Shown piece by piece: positions 8,549 to 15,649 of a stretch of DNA of 64,000 bases. Source of the DNA: Quadrisphaera sp. DSM 44207. Its GTDB lineage: Bacteria > Actinomycetota > Actinomycetes > Actinomycetales > Quadrisphaeraceae. Position 1 is the stretch's first letter. Each line of letters starts with the position of its first letter. The stretch covers positions 62,001 to 126,000 of the forward strand of contig NZ_FNKA01000003.1 of the NCBI RefSeq assembly GCF_900101335.1, written 5' to 3'. The position numbers and the translations under genes were made by a program. A model generated the notes under the pieces. The model was given only the letters and a program-made list of their open reading frames with translations. It had not been told where the DNA came from and did no database searches.

Positions 8549-8848
8549 TCAGCGGGGACGACGTCCCCAGGCCCCCGGCGGGCCGTGCCGGGCGAGCGGA
8601 CCGGTCAGCGGGCTGAGGGCCACGGAGCCGAGGAGGACGACCACCCCGATCGGGATCAGGACGCTTCCGAGGCCCGCCGCGCCCGCCAGGACGGTGACGA
8701 ACCCGATGGCGGCCCACACCGCGCGGGCCGGCACCCGGAGGCGGCGGCTGGAGGGCCAGCGCGCCAGCAGGTGCGCCAGGGCCGGGTCCTCGGCGATGAG
8801 GTGGCGCTCGATGGCCGCCAGCTCCCGCCGGTGCTGATCACTGAGCAC
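8549..8848 (-). CDS. DUF3040 small membrane protein (copy 1)
   Basis: 99 residues from GTG with a GGAGGT site. The family N-terminus is clear: LSDQHRRELAAIERHLIAED, then a basic stretch and two adjacent transmembrane helices at about 43-63 and 65-82. DUF3040 proteins are small two-helix membrane proteins of unknown function, widespread in actinobacteria. A paralogue lies at 20681-21022. Both copies sit just upstream of an OB-fold-like lipoprotein gene on the same strand, and their starts share the same ribosome-binding-site context (GGAGGT, then GTGCTCGA or GTGCTCAG). Confidence 0.85.
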   Translation of the reverse strand: MLSDQHRRELAAIERHLIAEDPALAHLLARWPSSRRLRVPARAVWAAIGFVTVLAGAAGLGSVLIPIGVVVLLGSVALSPLTGPLARHGPPGAWGRRPR

Positions 8849-8935
8849 GGTCTACCTCCACGTGGTCCCTCGATGCGGAGCGCAGCACCGGCGCGGCGGT
8901 GGCGGGCTGGTCCGGACCGGCGCGGGAGTGCGGCT

Positions 8936-9089
8936 CGCAGGTGGTCCTGCGGGGGCAGGGCCACCTGCGGCGCCACCACCGTGGCGCCTCCTCGGGGGGA
9001 GGGTCCAGCCCGGTCCGGGCCGGGCTGCGGATCGTCATGGTTTCGACACGCCCGTGACTCCGCGGCTCCACGGGTGTGGCGTCTGCGTG
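8936..9089 (+). repeat. Intergenic repeat element, copy A (hairpin plus inverted segment)
   Basis: Fills much of the 334-base gap between the DUF3040 gene and the second GerMN gene. A 9-bp stem (8936-8944 with 8961-8969) continues through a U.G pair and CCTGC/GCAGG to a GGGG loop, 15 bp in all. CGCCACCACCGTG follows, then GGATCGTCA (to 9037), a 48-base segment and TGACG (9086-9090). The segment (9038-9085) carries GGTGTGGCGTCTGCG at its right end, whereas in copy B the same sequence sits reverse-complemented at the left end. No convincing gene is seen in this gap. Confidence 0.6.
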
Positions 9090-9182
9090 ACGGACCGCAG
9101 CGAGGGCGCGCTCGTGGGGTGCCGTGGGCGAGCAGCACCAGCGCCGCCGCGAGGACACCGGCGAGGCGGACGAGGACCCTCG

Positions 9183-9818
9183 TCACCTCCCACCTCCTCG
9201 GTCGGGCTCCGGGTGCGCCGGTGCACCGGGCCGGAGCAGCTCGAGCGGGGCGACGGAGGCGTAGTCCGCGCGCGCGACGGCCTCCGGGGACAGGCCGTCG
9301 TCGGTGGGCAGCTCCACGCTGCGGTCGCCGACGACCACCCGCAGGCGCTGGACGCCGTCCGCCCCGGTCAGCGTCCACACCAGCTGTCCCACGGCAAGCA
9401 GCTGGCTGCGCCCGGACAGCCCCGACAGCTCCTCCGTGGCGGTGACCACGGCCGTCCCGGCAGGGGGACGCGGGTCGGAGACCACCAGGGGCTGGGGAGG
9501 CAGGGCCGTCCTCAACCCCGACCCGACCTCGGCGCGCGTCGGTCCGGCCACGAGCGCAGACAGCGCTGTCTGAGCCGAGGAGTCGCGCACCCGGCGCACC
9601 ACGGGGGTGAGGCGGTCCCCTCGCACCAGGTAGACCTCCACCTGCTGGGACCCGCCGTCCACCCCCGGGACGCTCGGGTCCGTGGTGCTGGGCAGGTCGA
9701 CGGCGACGGGTCGCTGCTGAGGCAGTACCTGGCAGCCGCCCAGGAGCACGCCGAGCAGGGCGCCCAGCACCCCGAGCAGCACGGGCACCGGTGCGGCGGG
9801 CGTCCCTCGCGCGGACAT
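9183..9818 (-). CDS. GerMN-domain lipoprotein (second copy)
   Basis: 211 residues, ATG with GGGAGGAGG upstream. The signal peptide ends with the lipobox LGGC at about residue 27. The body parallels the lipoprotein at 739-1449 segment by segment: VEVYLVRGDRLTPVVR, ALSALVAGPTRAEV, LRTALPPQPL, LLAVGQLVWTLTGADGVQRL, VELPTDDGLS and ADYASVAPL. It is therefore a true GerMN paralogue, here without a kinase. It may act on the two-component system at 1446-3568 or in another envelope complex; that is inference. The upstream gap contains repeat copy B. Confidence 0.85.
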   Translation of the reverse strand: MSARGTPAAPVPVLLGVLGALLGVLLGGCQVLPQQRPVAVDLPSTTDPSVPGVDGGSQQVEVYLVRGDRLTPVVRRVRDSSAQTALSALVAGPTRAEVGSGLRTALPPQPLVVSDPRPPAGTAVVTATEELSGLSGRSQLLAVGQLVWTLTGADGVQRLRVVVGDRSVELPTDDGLSPEAVARADYASVAPLELLRPGAPAHPEPDRGGGR

Positions 9819-9882
9819 CCCGTTCCTCCTCCCACCGGTGCCGGACGCCCCGTCAGCCGTGCGCGCGGGGTGCGTCCCAGGG

Positions 9883-10031
9883 CCGCAGGCGGTCCTGCGG
9901 GGGAGCGGGACCGCCTGCGGCACCACCACCGTGCGCAGGACGGATCGGCGCGTTCCAGGCGCCGGGCCGGATCGTCACGCAGACGCCACACCGGTGTCCC
10001 GCCGGGAGCGGACGCGTGTCGAGACGATGAC
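9883..10031 (+). repeat. Intergenic repeat element, copy B (hairpin plus inverted segment)
   Basis: Lies between the GerMN lipoprotein and the OB-fold lipoprotein at 10083. A 13-bp perfect stem (9883-9895 with 9908-9920) extends by U.G, G-C and C-G to a GGGGGA loop. One stem pair has changed on both sides relative to copy A (T-A to C-G), a compensatory change that argues for selected structure. CACCACCACCGTG follows, then GGATCGTCA (to 9977), a 50-base segment and TGACGA (10028-10033). The 19-mer GTCACGCAGACGCCACACC at 9974-9992 is identical to the reverse complement of 9071-9089. Confidence 0.62.
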
Positions 10032-10082
10032 GACCCCGCCTGCCTGAGCCTCCCCGACCGCGGCGACGGACCTGCTCGTGGC

Positions 10083-10676
10083 TCAGCCGGTGGCGAGCTC
10101 GATCGCGGCGGCGTCGACCCAGGGGCCGCCGGTGTAGGCGTCCAGGGCCCCGTCGGGCCAGTCCACGCCCAGCTCGGCCTCCAGCGCGGCCTGGTCCAGG
10201 TCGCCGCGCACGGTGCCGCCGACGGTGATCACGTCGCCGTCGGCCAGCTCGGTGGTCGGGCCGATCACCAGCACGGTCCGGTCGGGGCCGGCCGCGGCGC
10301 CGCTGGCGTCGTCGGTGATCGTGAAGGCCTGCTCGCCGACCACGCCGGCGACCGGCGCCTGCACGACGACGGTCTGGTCGACGTACCCGGCGGGGTCCGC
10401 CACCAGCTCCGCGGCCGCCACGGTCGGCTCGCCGGCGACGCGCTCGACCGACCCCTCGTCGATGTCCTCGGGCGCCAGCACCTCCCCGGAGACGGTCTCG
10501 TCGGCCTCCGCGGCCGCGGTCGGCTCCTCGGCCCCCTCCGCGGCGGGCTCCTCGACCTGCAGCGGGTCCCCGGGGTCCGGCTCGTTCTGGGCGCACCCCG
10601 CCAGGGCCAGCGGGGAGAGCACCAGCAGGCCCGCCGCGAGCATCGGGGCCCGGGCGCGCAGCGCGTGGGTCAGCAT
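10083..10676 (-). CDS. OB-fold-like lipoprotein (paralogue 3)
   Basis: 197 residues, ATG with GAGGAGGAC upstream. The signal peptide ends in the lipobox LAGC at about residue 28. An acidic Ala/Glu linker is followed by the family core: LVADPAGYVDQTVVVQAPVA, QAFTITDD, VLVIGPTTELADGDVITVGG and the end WPDGALDAYTGGPWVDAAAI. The tail pairs it with the protein at 7253-7822. Predicted to be a surface-anchored lipoprotein; no enzymatic residues recognised. Upstream at 10749-10789 are two GTCACGGCAG repeats, 31 bp apart. Confidence 0.75.
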   Translation of the reverse strand: MLTHALRARAPMLAAGLLVLSPLALAGCAQNEPDPGDPLQVEEPAAEGAEEPTAAAEADETVSGEVLAPEDIDEGSVERVAGEPTVAAAELVADPAGYVDQTVVVQAPVAGVVGEQAFTITDDASGAAAGPDRTVLVIGPTTELADGDVITVGGTVRGDLDQAALEAELGVDWPDGALDAYTGGPWVDAAAIELATG

Positions 10677-10748
10677 GTCGGTCCTCCTCGTCGCCGGACG
10701 CCGTCGTCGGACGTCCGTGCTCCCACCGTGGGACGGCGGCACGGGACC

Positions 10749-10789
10749 GTCACGGCAGACGCGGCCCGCGCGCCGGACTGTCACGGCAG
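10749..10789 (-). promoter_or_regulatory. Paired GTCACGGCAG direct repeats upstream of OB-fold lipoprotein
   Basis: GTCACGGCAG occurs at 10749-10758 and 10780-10789 on the plus strand, three helical turns apart and about 75-110 bp upstream of the minus-strand start at 10676. The first continues as GTCACGGCAGACGC, close to GTCACGCAGACGC in repeat copy B. They could be response-regulator half-sites. Low confidence. Confidence 0.3.
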
Positions 10790-10851
10790 TGCCGAGGAGG
10801 CGTCACGCCACCGTCATGCCCGCGCCCCGCGCCAGGGGGCGGGCGGGGGGC

Positions 10852-11802
10852 TCAGGCGTCCGCGCTGACCTCGACGACGCTGCGCCACGGGTCCTCGAAG
10901 CGCAGGGTGCGCCCGTCGTCGCGGAAGGTCGCGCCCGCGCGGGACAGCCGCGCGGCGAGGGCGTCGAGGTCGTCGCGCCCTGGGACGGCGATGGAGACCC
11001 GGCCCAGGCCGATGGTCGCCGCCCGCGGACCCGCCCCGAGGCTGGTCCAGGTGTTCATCGCCACGTGGTGGTGGTAGCCCCCGGCGGAGACGAACAGGGC
11101 CGTGCCGAGGTCGGCCGTGACCTCGAAGCCGAGCGCGTCGACGTAGAAGGAGCGGGCGCGGGCGATGTCGCCGACCTTCAGGTGCACGTGCCCGACGTCC
11201 GCGGACGCCGCCTCCTGCCCGGCCAGGTGCTCGCGCAGGAAGGCGTTCGGGTCCAGGGGGATCGAGTCCATCGCGACCCGGTCGCCGTGCCACCGCCAGC
11301 TCTCGCGCGGGCGGTCCCAGTACAGCTCGATGCCGTTGCCCTCGGGGTCGGCGAAGTAGAACGCCTGGGAGACCAGGTGGTCCTGGGCGCCGACGTAGCG
11401 CGAGCGCGGGTGCGCCGCCGCGCGGGCGACGGTGGCGGCCAGCGACGCCCGGTCGGGCCAGAGCAGGGCGGTGTGGAACAGGCCCGCCTGGCCCGGGCGG
11501 GCGGGCGGCAGGTGCGGCGTGTGCACGAGGACGACCAGGGGCGTGCCGCCGCGGCCGAGGACGACGGGCGCGGCGGCGCCGCCGGCGCGCGCGGCGTCCC
11601 CCGGCGCCGAGGGGCGGGTCGCGTCGAGCGGGAGGTCCTCCAGGCCCAGCGCCTCGCGGTAGTAGCCGGCGGTGCCGTCCAGGTCCGCCACGTGCAGCGT
11701 GACGGCGTCCATGGTCGTGGCCGCCGGCAGCACGAGGTCGCTGTCGAGAGCGCCGGCGGGGGCGGCAGCGGTGGTGCCGTCCGCGGCGGGGGTGCTGGTC
11801 AC
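10852..11802 (-). CDS. VOC-family extradiol dioxygenase (CatE-like)
   Basis: 316 residues, GTG with an AGGAGG site. Two pairs of vicinal-oxygen-chelate modules. The N-terminal half shows VTLHVADLDGTAGYYREALG and FHTALLWPD; the C-terminal half shows VGHVHLKVGDIARARSFYVD, GGYHHHVAMNTW and a final VVEVSA. The metal-site pattern His, His, Glu is present (HVHLKV, YHHHVAMN, GIELYW). Size and order fit the catechol-2,3-dioxygenase-like CatE group, which cleaves catechols with Fe(II) or Mn(II). The true substrate cannot be told. It stands alone between unrelated genes. Confidence 0.82.
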   Translation of the reverse strand: MTSTPAADGTTAAAPAGALDSDLVLPAATTMDAVTLHVADLDGTAGYYREALGLEDLPLDATRPSAPGDAARAGGAAAPVVLGRGGTPLVVLVHTPHLPPARPGQAGLFHTALLWPDRASLAATVARAAAHPRSRYVGAQDHLVSQAFYFADPEGNGIELYWDRPRESWRWHGDRVAMDSIPLDPNAFLREHLAGQEAASADVGHVHLKVGDIARARSFYVDALGFEVTADLGTALFVSAGGYHHHVAMNTWTSLGAGPRAATIGLGRVSIAVPGRDDLDALAARLSRAGATFRDDGRTLRFEDPWRSVVEVSADA

Positions 11803-11895
11803 GGGATCGCCTCCTGGGCCCGAGGTGCATGAACGCTCATGCGGCTGCTGCGGGCAACGCGCGCCCCGGCTGCGCTGTTCCCGACCGGTGGCGCC

Positions 11896-13281
11896 CTAGC
11901 GGCCGACCACCGTGTCCCGGCCGGCCTCCTTGGCGGTGTAGAGGGCCGCGTCGGCGCGGGCGAGCAGGCGCTGCAGCGGCTCCGCGCCGTCCCACGTGGC
12001 GTAGCCGATGCTGCAGCGCTGGCCCATGGGGACGGCGTCGCGCACCCGCTCGAGCATCCGGGCGGCGTCCGCCTCGCCGCACTCGGGCAGTGCGATGGCG
12101 AACTCGTCGCCGCCCCAGCGGGCGACGACGTCGACGCCGCGCAGCGCGCCGCGCACGCCCTCGGCCAGCGCGCGCAGCAGCTCGTCGCCCGCCAGGTGCC
12201 CGTGCGTGTCGTTGTAGGCCTTGAAGCGGTCGAGGTCGAGCAGGGCGACCGTGAGCGGGTGGCCGGTGCGGCGGGCGCCCGACAGCAGGTGCTCGACCCG
12301 GCTGTCCCACCCCCGGCGGTTGCCCAGCCCCGTCAGGCTGTCCGTGACGGCCGAGCGCTCGAGCTCGCGGACCATCCGGGCGTGGTCGAGCGCCACCGCC
12401 GCCTCGTCCGCGAGCAGGCGCACGGCCTGCGCCGCGCGGTCCTCCAGGTCCGCGACCGGGTGCGCCCACGTCACGGTGAGGACGGCCGTGACGCGGCCGC
12501 GCGCCACCAGCGGCTGGCTCAGCAGCGCGCGGGCCTGCGCGGGCGCGACGCCCTCGCGGGCGAGCAGGTCCGCCGGCGGCTCGGCGACGACCAGCGGGCT
12601 GCCCGTGCGGTAGGCGTGCGCCGAGGCCGCCGGCGCGCCGAAGGGCACTCCGGGGGCCCCGGCGTCCACGCCCGCGGTCGCGGTCGGGCTCAGCCCCTCC
12701 GCGCCCGCCTCGCGCAGGGCGGCGGTGCTCGCCCCGGCGAGCTCCCGCGCCGCCTCGACGATCATCGACCGGGGGTCCTCGCCCGCCTGCAGCCGCCGCA
12801 CGAGGCGGGCCGTCGCGGCCAGGTTCGCCTCGGTCGTCCGCAGCGCCAGCTGCGCCTCCTTCTGGCGGGTGACGTCCTCGACGTGCGTGACGGTCCACGG
12901 CTGCCCCCGCGGCCCGGTGGTCGTGGTCACCGTCAGCCGCGCCCAGCGCACCTCGCCGTCGGGGCGCAGCACCCGCTCCTCGCGGCGCACGACGCCGTCG
13001 TCCGCGGCCAGCAGCTCCGCCGCGGCGTCGCGGTGCGCCGCCGGGTCGTCGGGGTGGGTGAACGCCGTCCGCGACCGGCCCAGCAGCTCCTCCTCGGAGC
13101 GGCCGAGCAGGGCGCACAGCGCCGGGTTCACCGCGATCAGGCGGTCCTGCTCGTCGGAGAGGCCGATGCCGACGGGGGAGGCGGTGAAGACGCGGCGGAT
13201 GCGCTCCTGGTGCTCCGCGCGCGCCGCCCCGGCCAGGCGCCGGAGCAGCTCGCGCGCGCGGTGACGTCGGCCGCCCCCCAC
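11896..13281 (-). CDS. PAS-GAF-GGDEF diguanylate cyclase
   Basis: 461 residues, GTG with GGAGGGGAG upstream. A PAS domain at about 25-140 (VFTASPVGIGLSDEQ, FTHPDD, VTHVEDVTRQ) is followed by a GAF-like domain at about 150-305 (LLSQPLVARGRVTAVLTV) and a GGDEF domain at about 310-460 (DSLTGLGNRRGW, LLDLDRFKAYND, RWGGDEFAI). The GGDEF signature is intact, so synthesis of cyclic di-GMP is expected. An inhibitory I-site RxxD (RGVD) lies five residues before GGDEF, predicting product feedback. No transmembrane segment, so cytoplasmic. The signals sensed by PAS and GAF are unknown. Confidence 0.92.
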   Translation of the reverse strand: MGGGRRHRARELLRRLAGAARAEHQERIRRVFTASPVGIGLSDEQDRLIAVNPALCALLGRSEEELLGRSRTAFTHPDDPAAHRDAAAELLAADDGVVRREERVLRPDGEVRWARLTVTTTTGPRGQPWTVTHVEDVTRQKEAQLALRTTEANLAATARLVRRLQAGEDPRSMIVEAARELAGASTAALREAGAEGLSPTATAGVDAGAPGVPFGAPAASAHAYRTGSPLVVAEPPADLLAREGVAPAQARALLSQPLVARGRVTAVLTVTWAHPVADLEDRAAQAVRLLADEAAVALDHARMVRELERSAVTDSLTGLGNRRGWDSRVEHLLSGARRTGHPLTVALLDLDRFKAYNDTHGHLAGDELLRALAEGVRGALRGVDVVARWGGDEFAIALPECGEADAARMLERVRDAVPMGQRCSIGYATWDGAEPLQRLLARADAALYTAKEAGRDTVVGR

Positions 13282-13358
13282 GGCTCCCCTCCCCCCTGAC
13301 GACGAGCCGGAGCGACGCTAGCGCAGGCGCCCAGGTCGCGCCGGGGTCGGAGGGCCGG

Positions 13359-13646
13359 TCAGAGGGGGAACTGGGCGCGGGCGATCTGCTCCGAGATGGG
13401 GTCGAAGAGCTCCCGCCGCACCCGGTCGTGCTCCTCGTCCTGGTCGTAGCGGCGGTAGGCGTCGGCGTCGGCGAGGTCGACGGTGATCGCGTAGTCCCAG
13501 GTGCCCGCCCGCAGCCCGGCGTCGCGCCCGACGCGCATCTCGAGCAGCCCGTCGACGCGCACGCGCGCGAGCGCGGCGAGCGCCTCCTCCACGCGGGCGG
13601 CGGGGACGTCGGGGTGCAGGCGGCCGAGGACGACGTTGCGGATCAC
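13359..13646 (-). CDS. Dabb (stress-responsive A/B barrel) domain protein
   Basis: 95 residues. The start VIRNVVLGRLHPDVPAARV and the later VGRDAGLRAGTWDYAITVD and YQDEEHDRVRRELFDPI are typical of the ferredoxin-like dimeric alpha-beta barrel (Dabb) family. Members act as small oxygenases, cyclases or stress proteins; no specific role is assigned here. The GTG start overlaps the stop of the MFS exporter gene (GTGA), so it is the third gene of the marR-MFS-Dabb operon and may act on the same compound the exporter handles. Confidence 0.85.
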   Translation of the reverse strand: MIRNVVLGRLHPDVPAARVEEALAALARVRVDGLLEMRVGRDAGLRAGTWDYAITVDLADADAYRRYDQDEEHDRVRRELFDPISEQIARAQFPL

Positions 13647-15115
13647 GGGGTCATCCTCGCGGATCCCGTGCCGTCCTCACCGGTGCCGTCCTCGACCGGC
13701 CTCGCGGGTGCCGTCCTCGCGGGCGCCGTCCTCGCGGGTGCCGGCCGCAGCGCGACCGCCGAGACCGCGGCGCCCGCGACGAGCAGGCCCGCGCACACGA
13801 GCATCGCGGTGCGGAAGGCCGGCTGCAGCACCGCCGGGTCGGTGTGCTCGTCCCCGTCCAGGCCCACCACGAGCGGCAGCGCTGCCACGGCGAGCAGCCC
13901 GGCCGCCCGCGCCACCGCGTTGTTCACGCCGCTGGCGACGCCGGCGTGGCGGTCCTCGACGGCCGCCAGCACGGTCGCGGTCAGCGGCGCGACGGTCAGG
14001 GCCAGGCCGAGCCCGAGGACCGCGACCGGCGGCAGGACGTCGAGCCAGTACGACGAGGCGGGCCCGATCCCCGCCGCCCACGCCACGCCCGCGGCCGCCA
14101 CGAGCGGCCCGAGCGTCATGGGCAGCCGCGGCCCGGTGCGCTGGGCCAGCGCCCCGGCGCGCTCGGAGAGCAGCAGCAGGAGCACCGGAACCGGCAGCAG
14201 CGCCGCCCCCGCGGCCAGCGGGGAGAAGCCGCCGACCACCTGCAGCGCGAGCACGAGCAGGAAGAAGACCCCGCCCAGCGCGGCGTAGACGGCCAGCGTG
14301 GCCAGGTTCGCCCCGGTGGAGCGGCGGTCGGCGAAGACCTCCAGCGGCACCGTCGGAGCTCGCGAGCGGGCCTGCACCCCGACGAAGGCGCCCAGCGCGG
14401 CCACCCCGAGCGCCAGGCCGGCGACCACCGCGCCGTCCGCGCCCCGCTCGGGCCAGGCGACCAGCGCCCAGGTCAGGGCGCCGAGGCCGGCGGTGCCCAG
14501 GACGACGCCGGGCACGTCCAGCCCCGGCGCCGCGAGCGGGTCGCGGGTCTCCGGCACGTGCCGGGCCGCCACGAGGACCAGCGCGGCCAGCGGCAGGTCG
14601 ACCAGGAAGATCCACCGCCAGCTCGCCGCCTGCACCAGCCACCCGCCGAGGAAGGGGCCGAGCGCCGTCGCGACGCCGCTCAGGCCCGACCACGCGCCGA
14701 TGGCGCGGGCGCGGTCCTCGGGCGCGAAGACGGCCTGGAGGATGGCGAGGCTGCCGGGGGTCAGCAGCGCGCCTCCCACGCCCTGCAGCGCGCGGGCCGC
14801 CACGAGGACGCCGACGTCCGGCGCCAGCCCGCACAGCAGGGACGCGAGCGCGAACCAGACGGTGCCGACGACGAAGACGCGGCGGCGTCCGCACCGGTCG
14901 CCGAGGGAGCCGCCGAGGAGGATCAGCGAGGCCAGGGTGAGCGTGTAGGCGTTGACGGTCCACTGCAGGCCGGCGAGGTCGGCGCCCAGGTCGGCGCCGA
15001 TCGCGGGCAGGGCGGTGTTGACCGCGGTGGCGTCGAGGAAGGCCACGCCCGAGCCGAGCACCGTGGCCGCCAGCGTCCAGCGCGCGGCCGGCTCGCCCCA
15101 GCGCACGCCGCTCAC
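13643..15115 (-). CDS. MFS drug exporter, DHA2-type (14 TM)
   Basis: 490 residues from a GTG that overlaps the marR stop. The N-terminal helix motif LDATAVNTALPAIGADLGA, motif A (LGGSLGDRCGRRRVF) and motif C (SGVATALGPFLGGW) mark a DHA2-family proton antiporter; about 14 hydrophobic helices can be counted. It should export small toxic compounds from the membrane or cytoplasm. Co-transcription with a MarR repressor and a Dabb protein fits an inducible resistance operon. The C-terminal tail carries short near-repeats of RTAPA, encoded by a tandem repeat at 13694-13739. Confidence 0.9.
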   Translation of the reverse strand: MSGVRWGEPAARWTLAATVLGSGVAFLDATAVNTALPAIGADLGADLAGLQWTVNAYTLTLASLILLGGSLGDRCGRRRVFVVGTVWFALASLLCGLAPDVGVLVAARALQGVGGALLTPGSLAILQAVFAPEDRARAIGAWSGLSGVATALGPFLGGWLVQAASWRWIFLVDLPLAALVLVAARHVPETRDPLAAPGLDVPGVVLGTAGLGALTWALVAWPERGADGAVVAGLALGVAALGAFVGVQARSRAPTVPLEVFADRRSTGANLATLAVYAALGGVFFLLVLALQVVGGFSPLAAGAALLPVPVLLLLLSERAGALAQRTGPRLPMTLGPLVAAAGVAWAAGIGPASSYWLDVLPPVAVLGLGLALTVAPLTATVLAAVEDRHAGVASGVNNAVARAAGLLAVAALPLVVGLDGDEHTDPAVLQPAFRTAMLVCAGLLVAGAAVSAVALRPAPARTAPARTAPARPVEDGTGEDGTGSARMTP

Positions 15116-15609
15116 GGCCGCTCCGCCGGCTCCTCGAGCGGAACGGTCGCCACGGACGCCGCGAACCGGCCGAGCAGGTGCGCGAAGGCGTCGAGCTCCT
15201 CGGGCGCCCACCCGTGCAGCAGCCGGGTCAGGTACGCGCGCCGGTGCGCCTCCGCGGCGTCCAGCAGCCGCTCGCCCTGCTCGGTCAGCGCCAGCGCGGC
15301 GCGCCGGGCGTCGGTGAGCGACGCCGTCCGCCGCACGAAGCCGGCGGCGACGGCGGCGGCCACGAGGCGGCTGGCCGTCGACTCCTCGACGTCGAGGCGC
15401 TGGGCGACCAGCCGCACCGGCACGTCGGCGCCGCCGTCGAGCGGTCCGGCGGCCACGGCGCCGACGACCAGGACGTGGGACATCTCCACCGGGGCGGCGA
15501 CGTCGCGCTGCAGGGCCAGCTTCGTGCCCGGCCGCAGCCAGAGCCGGCGCAGCCCGACCAGCGCCGCGTCGATGCGGGCCAGGGGCTGCCCGGGCTGCTC
15601 CTCGGCCAC
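15112..15609 (-). CDS. MarR-family transcriptional regulator
   Basis: 165 residues. Helical dimerisation ends flank a winged helix with VRLVAQRLDVEESTASRLVA (recognition region) and the wing FVRRTASLTDARRAALALTE, the DxRxxxLxLT pattern of MarR. It should repress its own operon and the divergent NmrA-like genes until a ligand binds. GTG start without a ribosome binding site; TAGCAT (minus strand, 15621-15616) lies 6 nt before it, so the mRNA is probably leaderless. The palindrome at 15634-15648 is the likely operator. Confidence 0.9.
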   Translation of the reverse strand: MAEEQPGQPLARIDAALVGLRRLWLRPGTKLALQRDVAAPVEMSHVLVVGAVAAGPLDGGADVPVRLVAQRLDVEESTASRLVAAAVAAGFVRRTASLTDARRAALALTEQGERLLDAAEAHRRAYLTRLLHGWAPEELDAFAHLLGRFAASVATVPLEEPAERP

Positions 15610-15633
15610 GCCGGGATGCTAGCCCGGCGAAAG

Positions 15634-15648
15634 CCTGTACCGTACAGG
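15634..15648. promoter_or_regulatory. MarR operator: perfect 7-1-7 palindrome overlapping divergent promoters
   Basis: CCTGTAC-C-GTACAGG is a perfect inverted repeat between marR (minus, start 15609) and the NmrA-like gene (plus, start 15650). It covers TACCGT (15638-15643), the -10 candidate for a leaderless plus-strand transcript, so binding would block that promoter directly. It also lies just upstream of the marR -10. Size and symmetry fit MarR sites. Confidence 0.72.
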
Positions 15649-15649
15649 T

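Noticed and set aside
8656-9186. A minus-strand frame starting GTG at 9186 that overlaps the GerMN stop and begins with a hydrophobic stretch.
   Set aside because: After about 25 residues it turns into Arg/Pro-rich sequence, crosses repeat copy A and runs into the DUF3040 gene in another frame. Likely chance, although the GTGA overlap is suggestive.
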